Positions 46,814 to 58,945 are shown, counted from the first letter of the stretch. The stretch is 64,000 nucleotides of DNA from Anoplopoma fimbria (GCF_027596085.1 NC_072456.1:25867469-25931468), one strand, 5' to 3'. The notes: generated by a model not told the origin, from the sequence alone. A program made the numbers and translations.

Positions 46814-46885
46814 GGTTCCATGGTGTAATGGTTAGCACTCTGGACTCTGAATCCAGTGATCTGAGTTCAAATCTCAGTGGAACCT
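46814..46885 (+). tRNA. tRNA-Gln (CTG), copy 8
   Basis: Identical gene. The spacer that follows carries a short A-run and a T-to-G change (TTTAGAGAACTC) near 47430. Confidence 0.97.
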
Positions 46886-47739
46886 GATTTTAAGCAAGAG
46901 CAAAGGTCAAACAATGCAAACTCTCACTGAAAGGAGCATGACAGGAAACAGGCCTTATACCGACAACAGTGCGTTGGCGGTTGCATCTTGCTTCAGGTAC
47001 AAGTGAGACCGGAAACAACTGAGGAGTCTCTTGATCTTCTCCTGAGTGAGTATTGACAGGGAGTTCAATGGTTTCGACTTTAATGATGGTTTTACAACTT
47101 GAATTCTGTCTTGTAACCACCATAAAAAAGAGGTTTCACTGCGATTTGTACTCAGGTTCCTGCGGTTAGAGTCGAGTGTTCTTCATCAAGAGGCCAGTTT
47201 ACTCCATCAGAAGTGCTTGTTGGAAGGTCGACCAGCTTTGGAAACCCCATCAACCCACAGCTTTCCAACATCGGATTGGTGTTGTGTACAACCATTTCTC
47301 TTTTAAAATAACACAAGGGGCTGTGTTGGTTTGTCAACGACAATTCATTCTGACTCAAGACGCCAAGGTGGCGGAAATGATGAATGCATTTAAAGGCTTT
47401 TGGTTGCCAAAAAAAGCACAACAGTTTAGAGAACTCACAGACCGGATTTTACAACTCTGGAAACTAATCATTGCAACAACTACTTATTGTTTGGTCAAAT
47501 CCTACAATCCCGATGTAAACATTAGAAATATGGCCTTAATGTGACAAAGTAATCTACTAGGCATGTGCACTTGAATGCATGGCAAAGGCATTGCCTGAAG
47601 GGAAGACGCTGCATTGCGGCCAAAGTTGAGATATGATATATCATGGCATAGTATACAAAGAATGAACTATCTCATGACCCATTTAATGTAGTACCTCATG
47701 ATATTTATGGAAATTTCCACTAAACTTAGGTTTTATTCT

Positions 47740-47822
47740 GTCAGGATGGCCGAGCGGTCTAAGGCGCTGCGTTCAGGTCGCAGTCTCCACTGGAGGCGTG
47801 GGTTCGAATCCCACTTCTGACA
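47740..47822 (+). tRNA. tRNA-Leu (CAG), copy 8 (last)
   Basis: Identical by eye to copy 1. No ninth tRNA-Leu exists because the last unit stops before it. Confidence 0.97.
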
Positions 47823-48186
47823 GCAGCTGTTTTTGGCTGGTACCGTTGCCTGTAACATGATATTGGGAAAATAAAGTCAGCAATGCCTTGTATGTTAGGG
47901 AGCAGGCATTTGATAAAATACTGAACTACTATTGCAACAGCAGCATTTGTTAGCCCCTACATTATCAACCAGTGTAATCTTACCATGTGCCTGTATACAA
48001 TTGGCATACACGTTTGTCGCTACAGTAATTGTTTGTAGGAAGTCTTTCAAAAGAATTTCTTTACTTGCCTTATCCCAAATCCTCTGTAATCCTCCCAAAT
48101 CCTCTGCTGACGTTAGTAAAATTCTTGAGTTACCCTTTAGCGGTTGCTTTGTCATTGTTAGCTTCTTTGTCACTGGTATTGGTAGT

Positions 48187-48258
48187 GGTTCCATGGTGTA
48201 ATGGTTAGCACTCTGGACTCTGAATCCAGTGATCTGAGTTCAAATCTCAGTGGAACCT
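48187..48258 (+). tRNA. tRNA-Gln (CTG), copy 9 (last)
   Basis: Identical gene, in the truncated final unit of the array. Confidence 0.97.
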
Positions 48259-49037
48259 GATTTTAAGCAAGAGCAAAGGTCAAACAATGCAAACTCTCAC
48301 TGAAAGGAGCATGACAGGAAACAGGCCTTAAACCGACAACAGTGCGTTGGCGGTTGCATCTTGCTTCAGGTACAAGTGAGACCGGAAACAACTGAGGAGT
48401 CTCTTGATCTTCTCCTGAGTGAGTATTGACAGGGAGTTCAATGGTTTCGACTTTAATGATGGTTTTACAACTTGAATTCTGTCTTGTAACCACCATAAAA
48501 AAGAGGTTTCACTGCGATTTGTACTCAGGTTCCTGCGGTTAGAGTCGAGTGTTCTTCATCAAGAGGCCAGTTTACTCCATCAGAAGTGCTTGTTGGAAGG
48601 TCGACCAGCTTTGGAAACCCCATCAACCCACAGCTTTCCAACATCGGATTGGTGTTGTGTACAACCATTTCTCTTTTAAAATAACACAAGGGGCTGTGTT
48701 GGTTTGTCAACGACAATTCATTCTGACTCAAGACGCCAAGGTGGCGGAAATGATGAATGCATTTAAAGGCTTTTGGTTGCCAAAAAAAAAGCACAACAGT
48801 TTAGATAACTCACAGACCGGATTTTACAACTCTGGAAACTAATCATTGCAACAACTACTTATTGTAATCTACTAGGCATGTGCACTTGAATGCATGGCAA
48901 AGGCATTGTCTGGGAGTTGTCTGTGTTTTTGTCTTACAACTTAAACCCTTTCACAGTGCGTTTACAGTTCATGAAAGTTAATTGTAAAATTTAAGTCGCC
49001 TGATAATGTCTTATTCAGTGCCTCACCCTCACATCTC

Positions 49038-49156
49038 CTCAGGTTCCAAAAAAAGATGGCGACGGCCAAAATGCTGAGCTCGAGGCTTCAAAACTGAAGT
49101 CCACAAAGCAATGAGTGGCGTCACGATTACTCCCTTAACTTCTTGGATACAATCAA
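49038..49156 (-). repeat. Dispersed repeat family R1, copy F (5' half)
   Basis: Reverse orientation: AAGATGGCGACGGCCAAAAT, GGCTTCAAAACTGAAGTCCA, ATGAGTGGCGTCACG and a diverged CTTCTTGGATACAATC end. It supplies the half of R1 that copy E, on the other side of the tRNA array, lacks. Confidence 0.75.
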
Positions 49157-49189
49157 TTTTCCTACTCTATTTAACTAACCCTTTAAAAC

Positions 49190-49310
49190 ACCAAAGTCAC
49201 ACAATAACACAAACAAACCAATCAAGGCAGTGCCAGGCCAATTAAAGTATTGTTGTTTTTTTAAAGGAGTCTGTTCTCTTTGAAGAGAGCGAAGATAACG
49301 GCTTATTAAG
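49190..49310. repeat. Fold-back-arm sequence right of the tRNA array
   Basis: Inverse of 36722-36790 over about 45 bp. It continues with CTTTGAAGAGAGCGAAGATA and ACGGCTT, which matches 18425-18451 of the element in impact intron 9. Confidence 0.6.
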
Positions 49311-50450
49311 GGTGTCTGACAGCAAGGTAAATGGATGAAAATATTGATAAGTACCTCATAAAACCACACTTCAAAAAGTCTCAATTATCTTATCTTTAAA
49401 AGGATAATAACAATACTCTCACAGATCCAGCAATATGAAGCATGCAGTTTGTGTAAATTGTTTATATGGCGAGTTCATAGGTTCAGGAGTTTGCCATTTT
49501 TAGCAGTAACAGATGTAGAAGATCTTTCAAAACACTTCTTTCATGTATGTTAGTAACATCTCAGATAAATCAGATGTTCCATCTCTACTTCAGTCTGTGA
49601 ATACAACACACCACATTAAGTGGCTTTTGTTTTAGGAAAGATCTTTCTCTTGAAACACCACCCCCCCCAAAAAAAGTTATCCGCAAAGGGCACTTTAGGA
49701 TAAAAAGACTTTTCTCTCTTATGGGGGGGTGTTGTTGGTTTGAATGCAGAGGCTGCTCTGGGCGTGGATCCACATCTTGTGTATGTGAAAACGCTTTGAT
49801 ACACATTAGACACGACTGTCATACTTGCTTCTGCAAAATCCATCTGTTAGAATGGAAAAAGACTTCTGAGTCAAGGAGTACAAGTGGCCCCCCCACCCAC
49901 TCCCCCTCAAAACGGGTGACAAAGTCAATTTGGAGGCATTTCTTAAAAGGTCAGCAAAGGATGAGAAGAATAGACTGCGGTTAAGGTGATCTGTGCAGAG
50001 ACGCAGGTGGACTTGCAAATAGAAAACAAATTGCACGGTATTGACATTGTTTCTGTGCGCAGCAGGAGACCAAAGAACCAATATTCACAGCCTTTCAAAA
50101 AGAAAATTGGAAGCAGTTCACATCTTCCTGGTTCACATTTCAATTGCTATGGGACACAAATATGGTGACAGTAATATAATTGTTATTGAGGCACTAAACA
50201 CAGATGAGTTCCTCGAGGACTGGAGAGTGAACACAGACCTCTGGCTTTTATTTTTTCTGCAGATGAGAGATTCAAATGTTGCTGCTGCTTCTCGGACAAA
50301 ACATGTGTTTCACAGATGATAAGAATTCATGCAAACACAAGTCATTAGGAGAAAACAAAAGAAACACGACCGTCGACTTTAATTCAATGGGAAATGCTTT
50401 TGAAAGCAGCATGTCCCAGATAAAAGGTGCTAACTAGAACCATCTATGGT
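49311..50450. other. Unique intergenic sequence
   Basis: No gene recognised. It contains a C-run and a G-run near 49661 and 49724; the short open frames around them have no recognisable domain. Confidence 0.5.
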
Positions 50451-50454
50451 TCTT

Positions 50455-51190
50455 CGGCTAAACCATCTGTCAAAGGTCCCACCCAGGACCCCCTATGAAA
50501 AAGTTATACAGAAACCATTCACTGGTGTAATACCAGAACCCACCCATGGGGTTCTACAAAGAAGCTTTTCATATTCCAAGGGTTTCATCTAGACCCCACC
50601 CTGGGGGTTCTATCAAGTACCCTTTCATATTCCAATGGTGTCATCTTGAACCAACCAAGGGGGTTCCACCGAGAATTCTTTCATATTTCGAGGGTTTCAT
50701 CTAGACCCCACCCAGGTTGATTCTACTGATAATCCTTTCATTATCCAAGGGAACAAAGGGGTTCTATCCACAATCCTTTTTTATTCCAAGGGTTCCATCT
50801 TGAACCCACCCAGGGGGTTCTATCAAGATTTTTTTTATATTCCAATGGTGTCATCTTGAACCAACCAAGGGGGTTCTACCGAGAATTCTTTCATATTTTG
50901 AGGGTTTCATCTAGAAGCAATGTAGGGGGTTCTACTGAGAACCATTTCATATTCCAAGGGTGTTATCTAGAATGAACACACCCAAGGGTTTCATCCAGAA
51001 GCCACTCAGGGGCTCATACCGAGAACTCTTATATTTTAAGGGTTTCATCTAGAACCCATCCAGGGGGTTCTACTGACAACCCTTTCATATGCCAGGAGAA
51101 CTCTTTCTTGCAAAAAGGGTTTCTTCAGAAGCCAATAAGTTCTGGGTAGAGCCTCAGCCCTTCAGGAAGAACCATTTTGCAGCCCTTATC
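50455..51190. repeat. 56-bp GGTTCT-rich minisatellite
   Basis: About 12 diverged copies of a unit reading roughly GGGGGTTCTACCGAGAA, CCTTTCATATTCCAAGGG, TTTCATCTAGAACCCACCCA. The phase is regular (GGTTC at 50606 and 50662). GGTTCT and AGAACC give each unit a dyad. Edge copies are more diverged. Confidence 0.85.
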
Positions 51191-53805
51191 TTCCAATACC
51201 TGATGGTTCAATATATTCACAGTCTGAGTGAATGAGCCGTTTCGGGGAGGATAAAAACTGGCAGCGTTTTACAGATGAGCCTTTAAAAGGTTTGTCCACA
51301 AAAACAGAAAAATAAATCATTTCAGTTATATTATGACCAATGCAAGGAGTTGATTGTCCACGTATTGTTTTGTATTGTACACTCTACCACACCAGAGCCT
51401 GAGGGAGTTATGAACAAAGACACATCTTGGCAGCTGGTGATGATGCTGTTATCAACTCATAAACTGGATTCACAAAGGACTGGATTCACACAGTGTGTGG
51501 AATAACACTTCATGCTCAACAACAAAACAGTGAATTCATGGAGTGACAGCCACCTCATTGAGGTCAGAGTAGAAAAAAAACATCCGACTTCCCTGAAAGA
51601 ATTCTTCATTAACCCTAATGACCAAAACATGCTTATTACCTGCAGCGATACACGCCAGGGAACACTCCTCCACAAGAGGTCAATCAAACATGACTTTCTC
51701 CATCATTAATTTCAGCGTTTACTTGGTAATTGCTGCCAACTGCTTTTCTGATTTGGGCCAACAACTCCTTGAACTTCTTTAAGTAAAATTGCAGCTTGGG
51801 ACTTGGGGAAAATGTAGAGCAGGGTCTCTCGAACTCAACGTTACAGCTACATGTTCATGACTTCTAGTAAATATTGCAGATTCTGTTCACCAGCCACTGG
51901 CTCTCTGCTGTTATCAGTGAAGTGGTGTTAGGCTGAGTGACTGACAGCCAGTGAAAACACACAGACAGGAAACATCCCACTTTCCCATGACACTGGTGGG
52001 CAGTTTCTTAGAAACATTTGTCACAGGTCATGAAACTCTTATGACCGCTGACAACAAGTTCATGCAGCCTTAAAACATATGAAGACTTGAGGAGTTTGCA
52101 AACCAACTATGCATTTTTCATATGCCTTTTAAAAAAATGTTATCCGATAAAAATCATTACTTCAAGAAACTTTGAACACAAAACATTTTGTTATTCTATT
52201 CATTGCAAAAATGTGCAATGCGAGACAAAACTAAATAAATTACATGGATGCAATGGACAATGCTATAAACGGGGCTAATTAATGATTGACATGAGCAAGA
52301 AGCTATCCTTCATATATCAACACTGTGTTCAAGACTTGTTTTGCTGACCCCAATTGGAAAATACTGCAGGTTTAAGCAGGTAAAAAGTTTACTTATATCA
52401 CCATCATTGTTTAGCTTGTCAGCATGCGACCATTTACTTATTTGTAGCAAATGCAAAGTATAAAATGAAGCTGATGGGAATGTTAGTTATAACCAGTTCC
52501 CAACCACTTAATGAAACAATGCCTCTTTAATAATAATAATAATAATAATACAATTTTCTCTTCAATAATAAAGAAATGCCTATTTGATAATTAGCAATAA
52601 AAAGGTTTCAATGGGAAAAAAAACTGCCCTTCAGGTAACCTACTGGAAATTAAATTATTTAACATTCAACCAAACTAGGTTTCAGTAAGCTTAAAATCAG
52701 AAAAGTTAAGACAACAAAGAAGTCTCAAAGGGGCTCAAAGACCAGCGTTTTGGCTGAATCCACTGAAATGAGGTCTGCATTACGTTGATGAACGATCAGA
52801 GTGCCCTGAGTGTTCACTTATCGACCTCTCTTAAGGCCTGAGGGAATGGTGTCCTCACATCCTAATTGGATAAGAGGGGAAATACACCAAGCTGCTCTCA
52901 GTTCTTAATAAGGAGTCGGTCCCAACACCCTGCACAACAGGTGATCTGAATAACCCTCCAATCAACTCAGGGGAATTGTGACATTTAAGCTAAAATGAAT
53001 TGGAAAAAGTTAAATGACAGCAAGTACCAAAGATAATAGACTGCTTCAGGACGGTGCTAAATAAAAGTCAGAGGATCTCCAACGTTGGTAGGATTCATCC
53101 TCTGGGCACAATGAATGTCCAAATACTAAAATCTACAGTACTACCTCCAAAAGTTGCTGTGATGTTTCAGTCTTGTCATCCCTAAAACAAATAAAAACAT
53201 AAAAAAACATATCTGTGAGCCAGAACATTTTCTGACCTTCAGTCATGACAGTTGATGCCGATTGATTGTCACCACTTAAGATATAACTTAGATTTTTTCC
53301 AGTAAGATGACCTTTCCTGCTGATTGAATACAATTTGTTACACTTTAAAAGTACTGCCTATTGGCGGGGTGAAAATGCTTTCTTTCTGACTAGAAAAGTC
53401 AGATTTTGGCATTAAAACATCTTCAGCAGACAACCTTTTCACAGAATAGAGTTGTACTAGATGTTCCTGGCACAAAATCTTTCTAATGAATCAGTGTTAT
53501 TTTTTGTTTTTTTGTGCAAGCTGTTTTAAATAAAGGATGAGGGGCTCTGAAAAATGCAACACAAAGGAATTGCAAGTGAAGTGGAAATAACCACAATACC
53601 TGGGGTGCATTTTTTAATTAATCCCTAAAAACGTTGTGTTCCCTTTCAACAGACAGGATGTTCCCACCTGTAGGAGTTTGGTGGCTGAAACACAACAGAC
53701 AGGAAGTTTTGTCATTCAGCAATTCAAACCACTTCAACTACTACGTCGTCTACCAAATAGGGTTTCTAAAGGGTTAGAGGGCAATGAAACTAAATTTAAC
53801 TAAAT
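51191..53805. other. Intergenic, possible conserved non-coding blocks
   Basis: No gene. There is an (AAT)7 microsatellite at 52529-52550. Two complex, non-repetitive stretches (about 51420-51740 and 52740-52990) look less like decayed repeat than the rest; this is an impression only. Confidence 0.4.
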
Positions 53806-53809
53806 CAAC

Positions 53810-54580
53810 GTCGGCCATCAGACCTCTGGAGCTTGTCCAGAAAGCTGCAGCTCGTCTGGTGTTCAATCGCCCCAAGTTCTCCCACACAACTTCCCTTCTC
53901 CGTTCTCTACACTGGCTCCCTGTAAGACATCCAGTTTAAGACTCTGGTGCTAGCCTACAGGGCAGTGAAAGGAACAGCTCCTTCCTATCTCCATGCCTTG
54001 GTCAAGCCCTACACCCCCGCCCGACCACTCCTCTCTGCTGCCTCGGGCGACTGGTTGCCCCGTCGCTCAGAAAACCTGCGGCCGATCCACCCGGTCACAG
54101 CTTCTTTCTGTCCTGGCCCCTCAGTGGTGGAATGAACTCCCCACTGACCTCAGGACAGCAGAGTCGCTGCCCATCTTTAAACTCACCTCTGAAGCACTCA
54201 TGAAGCACTACCCTGAGCCTTCCTCGTATTAGCACTTATTGCATTCATATTAGTTTGTTGCACTTATTGTATTCGTATCAGTTCGCCGCACTTATTGAAT
54301 TCGTATTCGTTTACTGCACTTATCCTATTTGTAGTAGTTTGTAGCACTTATTATATTCGTATTAGTCTGTTGCAATTATTGTTTTCGTAGTAATTTGCCT
54401 CTGCACTATACTTTTGCTCTGGTTTATGCTTTAAGATGCTTGTTTAAGAAAGGAGATGCACTTATGACTTCTGGTGACTAGTAGTTCTCTTGAATACCTA
54501 TGTTGAATACACTTCCTGTAAGTCGCTTTGGATAAAAGCGTCTGCTAAATGACTGTAATGTAATGTAATGTAATGTAAAT
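53810..54580 (+). mobile_element. 5'-truncated L2-type LINE
   Basis: Starts inside the reverse transcriptase C terminus (PLELVQKAAARLVFNRPKFS, then LLRSLHWLP). It continues in shifted frames through LVLAYRAVKGTAPSYLHALV and APQWWNELPTDLRTAESLPI, with a lost stretch near 53923. The 3' UTR has degenerate 28-bp repeats of the GCACTTATTGTATTCGTATT type. It ends with TAAGTCGCTTTGGATAAAAG, CGTCTGCTAAATGAC and a (TGTAA)n tail. The coding part is a dead fragment. Confidence 0.9.
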
Positions 54581-55009
54581 TTCCCATTATTAAGCTGTAC
54601 CTCAATTCACCAAGACAATACCATCTCCGGTAACATCATTGCCTAGTGGCTAGAAAACAACTTTTTCCACCACTTTTATCCTCTCCATCAGTTTGGAACA
54701 GGGGATAAGGTTCAATGGGTAATTTTGATTTGAGAGCTCGAGCAAGCTGATCCTCAAATGTACTGCTGCTAATTCCTCCATGTTCTCTGTCTCCAAGAGA
54801 TCCTATTCCCAAATTTAGCCTGAACTGTTCAGGGCCACCGACACATGAATAATAAAATGATGAGTATGATCAGGTTGTCAGGCAGTGGATTTGACAAACC
54901 AAGCCTGACACCACTATATCGCTGCTGATGTCGGCTGCATTTTCTGCCAGTTTACCCATTGGAGACCAAACATAACGACGTGCAGAGAGAGTTCAAACTA
55001 GGGATGCTA

Positions 55010-55276
55010 GGGCGGCTGTGGCGTAGTGGAGAGCAAGGTAGTTCTCCAATCAGAAGGTCGGTGGTTCGATACCCGGCTTCGGCAGTCGATGTGTCCTTGG
55101 GCAAGACACTTAACCCCAAGTTGCTCCCGAAGGCTTGCCATTGGTGTGGACTGGATGATGAATGTTAGTTAGAGCCTGGTAGCCTGTCATCAGTGTGTGA
55201 ATGGGTGAATGATATGTAATATACTACTGACTGTAAGTCGCTTTGGATAAAAGCGTCTGCTAAATGACTGTAATGG
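55010..55276 (+). mobile_element. tRNA-derived SINE with L2-type tail
   Basis: The head has an A box TGGCGTAGTGG (55019-55029) and a B box GGTTCGATACC (55063-55073). The body contains GTGTCCTTGGGCAAGACACT. The 3' end TAAGTCGCTTTGGATAAAAG, CGTCTGCTAAATGACTGTAA, is the same as the tail of the LINE 430 bp upstream. The layout resembles V-SINE-type families, but the exact family is not assigned. Confidence 0.9.
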
Positions 55277-58200
55277 ACTTTGTCAGTCCTGATAACGATA
55301 CCTGGGCTTTGGGTATCAACCATAGACTCTGGGAAATATGGATGTGTTAGGCTCAAAGTAGCTCCTGCCATGAACATATTGGTAGTGACGACACAGTATA
55401 GACCCCGGCTATTCCAAAAATGGGCAAAGAATTGGATCATCGCTGGAGCTGAGGCAGCCCGCTAGCCACACCTTTAATTATGCCTACATTTAAGACTGTA
55501 AATACCAATCTCCAATTTATGACAGGTAATATCTACTGCAACTTTACACATTCCTTTAGCCTCTTAAACCCAGAGACGCACACAAGAAATATTATCCAAG
55601 TCCAAGTCAATACTCAAGTTACTGTGTGTGCGACTTAAGTTTGACTTGAGTCCCAAGTCCAAGTCCCCATCTATGGTTTTTGCAAGAAGCTGCAGAACTT
55701 ATTGGCGCAGCAAGCGTGACATACCTTTAAACAGCTGACATGTTTGTTGTTAGTATACTTGGGTATCGCTAATCAATAAATGTAAGATATTGACCAAAGT
55801 AGCCCAGTATGAAGGGGGGGTGGGGGTTTATGCTTTCGCTCCAACCCAGTGCTGGGGGTTCGGAGATGGCGTTTTTTCGGTGGTAAGTGTGTTTGAGCAC
55901 TGTGCAGTGCGCCAAAGATTAGCTAGCCAGTAGGACACGCACACAGCTTCCAATCACATGATGGGTACTGAATGACGTACTCTACTTTTACAGGTATCAC
56001 TTTAAGGGTACTGGTGTTTGTACTGGTCATTTTTTAGAAGTGGCTAGTAGTTACCTTGAATTGAAGCAAACAGATCAGCTCCATGGTCTCGATGCTCGAT
56101 CCAGATATTTCAGTCGGTATCGGCCCGATATGAGTATCTGATCGGTGCATCTCTAGCACAGACTATGTTTTTCTGTGTTATTGATTTGCTCTTTGTGTTT
56201 TTTTTTATTCCACCCAAATAAACATAGATTTGACATCTTGATTTGACAACATGTTATTTTTGTAATGGGGTAGATCTAGAGTTTTATCGACCGACCCTCT
56301 GTTCAGCTTGATTACTTTCTGAGCCATATGTCTGCTGCACACTACTGCTCATTCACAAGCAATACTGATTTTCTTATTTATCATTTTTTGAGGTTATTCT
56401 GTCTGACAGATGATCTGTGGGCAGGTTGAGAGTGACCAGCAGGGACATTTGTGCAGCATCAGTGATTCGGGAAAAACAAAAAGATTTTGATTTCTTTCTT
56501 ACATTGTTGTTATCATTTCTCATTTTTTAAATTATATTGTGTTCTCATCTTCCATCTGTTAACCTTTGTCCTCCCTTTTAGTCACTGTCAGTTGACTGTA
56601 AATGTTTTTGCAAAGTGCTTTATAAATTATAAGGATTATTAGAAAAGTCAAAGGCCACCTGAAAAGTGAAGCTTGATCAACCTGAAGCTTTGGTGAACGT
56701 TACAGTTACATTTTACACAGGCAGTGTTTTGATGTATGCATAATCTTTCCATAGCTGCAGCCGTAGCTCATAAAAATGATGCGTGTGATAAATTCCAGAC
56801 AGTTGATCTATTTTAAAGTAGTGACGATAGGAGGGTCAGACAGAGTTTTAAATTATCAATCACAAACCTTAAATTAAATTATAAGAAAAATCATGCAGAA
56901 AGTGTCCCACCAGCGACTGGATCCACATGAAAAAAGACTATTTCTTCCTGTACAGTAAATAGGAAATCAGAATCCAGGATACTTTGAAACCAACCTGATG
57001 TTTTTGTGCCCTACATTAACTTGTCACTTGTGTCACTCACCTGTCACTTGTCAGTAAGGGATGCCGTCATGGGACCATTTTCCATTTGTTGACTGATTAC
57101 TTTTGACCTCATTTTATATGTTAATTCAGCACACAGAGAGGGGAGCAGCGAGAGAAAAAAACCTAAAAAAACAACCCCCAAACAAACAGCTCATCCAGAT
57201 GAGTATACAGAAAAGTAATTTGCACGGCATGAATACACAGATGCCATTTAGGGTTGATGACGCACTTCTCTCCCCCCACACCTCACCGTCAACATTTGGC
57301 ATCCGTCTTATGAAGTCAAATAACGAGGTGGAGGACGAGATCATACTCATCAGGACCACTGTGGTCTTCTTTTCGTCAGGTTTCACAGTCAGATTTCACA
57401 CTCATCTGAACATGAATTATAAATTGCACAGAAAAAGGTGAGTTTTTGTTTTAATAACTCGATTTATTATGAACAGGTAGTTGACAGTCTGTTCAGTGGA
57501 AGGTAGGTGGGAACAATGACACTATTGCCGTTTTGCCACTTAACAGAACATCTGGCTTTGGTCTTCAGTGGGAAAAGGTTTTAACCGGCATTCATTCCCG
57601 AGACAAATGACTCTGCATTAGCTTTTCAGCTCCGATCGGCACTAATGGAAACATGACACCCAGGTTGACTCGCTGATTCTCAACCCTTTTCTGTGACACA
57701 CGTTGAAGTGATTATTTAAACATTTAAAATAAACAAGGATTCTGATAATTATTATTGTTAAAACGCAGAAATCATTCAATTATTATGCTCTCCTAAAAGC
57801 CACCAGTCAGAAAACATTTTACCTCACTGATCATCAAAACACTCTCCATAAAAACTGGAGAGAAACAAAAAAAAACCTCCTGGTTAGTCTTTCCACTGTT
57901 GCCACAATCACCAACTCCTTTTTTTGTAGAAAAAAGCCTTTTATTCATCGAGTTAGATGTGAAAAGAAAAGAGCAATTATATTACCACCAGACTCCATTG
58001 ACAGAAACAGTAATATTACATTACTTATCACTCTAGAAAGACTTAACAAAATGAATACAATCAAGTCTTTCCATTTGTTCCAATAATTTATTTGAGAGTT
58101 TGAAAGAGAGACTGAATAAGTACGGATATTAAAATGATAACCACCGTAACATTTTGTCACCTTAATTGCCATCAAAGGTGACATACCAGAACAAAAACAG

Positions 58201-58940
58201 CTTGTCTACTGTTGCTAGCAATGGGAAAGGGGTCTATCATCTATTTTTAACAAAAATCCTGCACATAAGCTCTACTATTGGTTGAAAAAGCTGTGAGAGC
58301 TGGAATAGTGAAGCAAAAAGGTAATATTGCAGCTAGACGGCTTGACAAGGAACTGGAACTCCCTGTAAAGCTCCCTAAAGCCTGAGGGGAGCTGCAGATT
58401 CAGGTGATAATTTTCTGTAGGTTCATTAAATTCAAATTTTTGTCTTCAAGATATAAAAGTGTTGATGAGGCTAAAGCCGATAATTATTTTGTGAATTAAG
58501 TAATTTGGGAGAAAGGTTTACTTTAATTTCAAAGTGCCTTTAAACAAAAAAGCCCCTTTTTATGTTGGTTGTCTTTCATTGTGCTGAGAGACTCTCAGCC
58601 TGAGGTGATGCTATGCAGCTTATTTGGAATCATTACAAACTGAGGACTGGGCTCAGGCCTTATTGACTGCCGTGTGAGTGTCTGCCGCTGACAAACAAAA
58701 CCCTTTCAGTGACTCTGCTTCAGGCACCACGAGGCTGCAGTCTCTTTTTATTACTGTACGTCAGACCAGAGGAACACTTTGCATATCTGATCTCTGATCA
58801 TCTTGTTGCAGCCACACGACATGGACAGATGCACATGGATAAACATACACACACATTTTTTTGTGTGCATGCACATGTACCCACTCAACCATTAAATCAT
58901 GCCCAAACACATTAGTAGGGATCTTAATTTATTCCCTCTG
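55277..58940. other. Intergenic, no gene recognised
   Basis: Contains a CAAGTCCAAGTC-type simple repeat (55590-55670) and a fragment at about 56090-56160 (GGTATCGGCCCGATATGAGT) resembling a fish interspersed repeat. No coding features are seen. Confidence 0.5.
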
Positions 58941-58945
58941 TAAAC

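Larger units (their letters stand above)
37040..48908 (+). repeat. Tandem array of a 1.37-kb tRNA-Gln/tRNA-Leu unit
   Basis: About 8.7 head-to-tail copies; successive tRNA-Gln starts are 1372, 1369, 1375, 1371, 1375, 1374, 1375 and 1373 bp apart. Each full unit is tRNA-Gln(CTG), an 853-bp spacer, tRNA-Leu(CAG), then a 364-bp spacer. Units differ only by scattered single bases and small indels: for example TTATACC against TTAAACC in units 1, 7 and 8; the A-run in the spacer; and the TTAGCTTCTTTG stretch in units 3 and 7. The last unit lacks 60 bp near 48865 and stops at 48908, before its tRNA-Leu. The left end runs into the gap. Confidence 0.98.

Noticed and set aside
37562..48842. Open frames of 77-99 codons on both strands repeated in every array unit
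   Set aside because: They recur only because the units are near-identical copies. They overlap tRNA genes or each other on opposite strands, show no recognisable domain, and small indels in units 4 and 8 change their ends.
55010..55085. tRNA-like head as a functional tRNA gene
   Set aside because: The A and B boxes are present, but I see no complete cloverleaf or paired acceptor stem, the B box is off consensus, and the sequence continues into a SINE body and LINE-type tail.
54959..55168. 69-codon frame over the SINE
   Set aside because: It starts in flanking sequence and runs through the SINE head, with no coding support.
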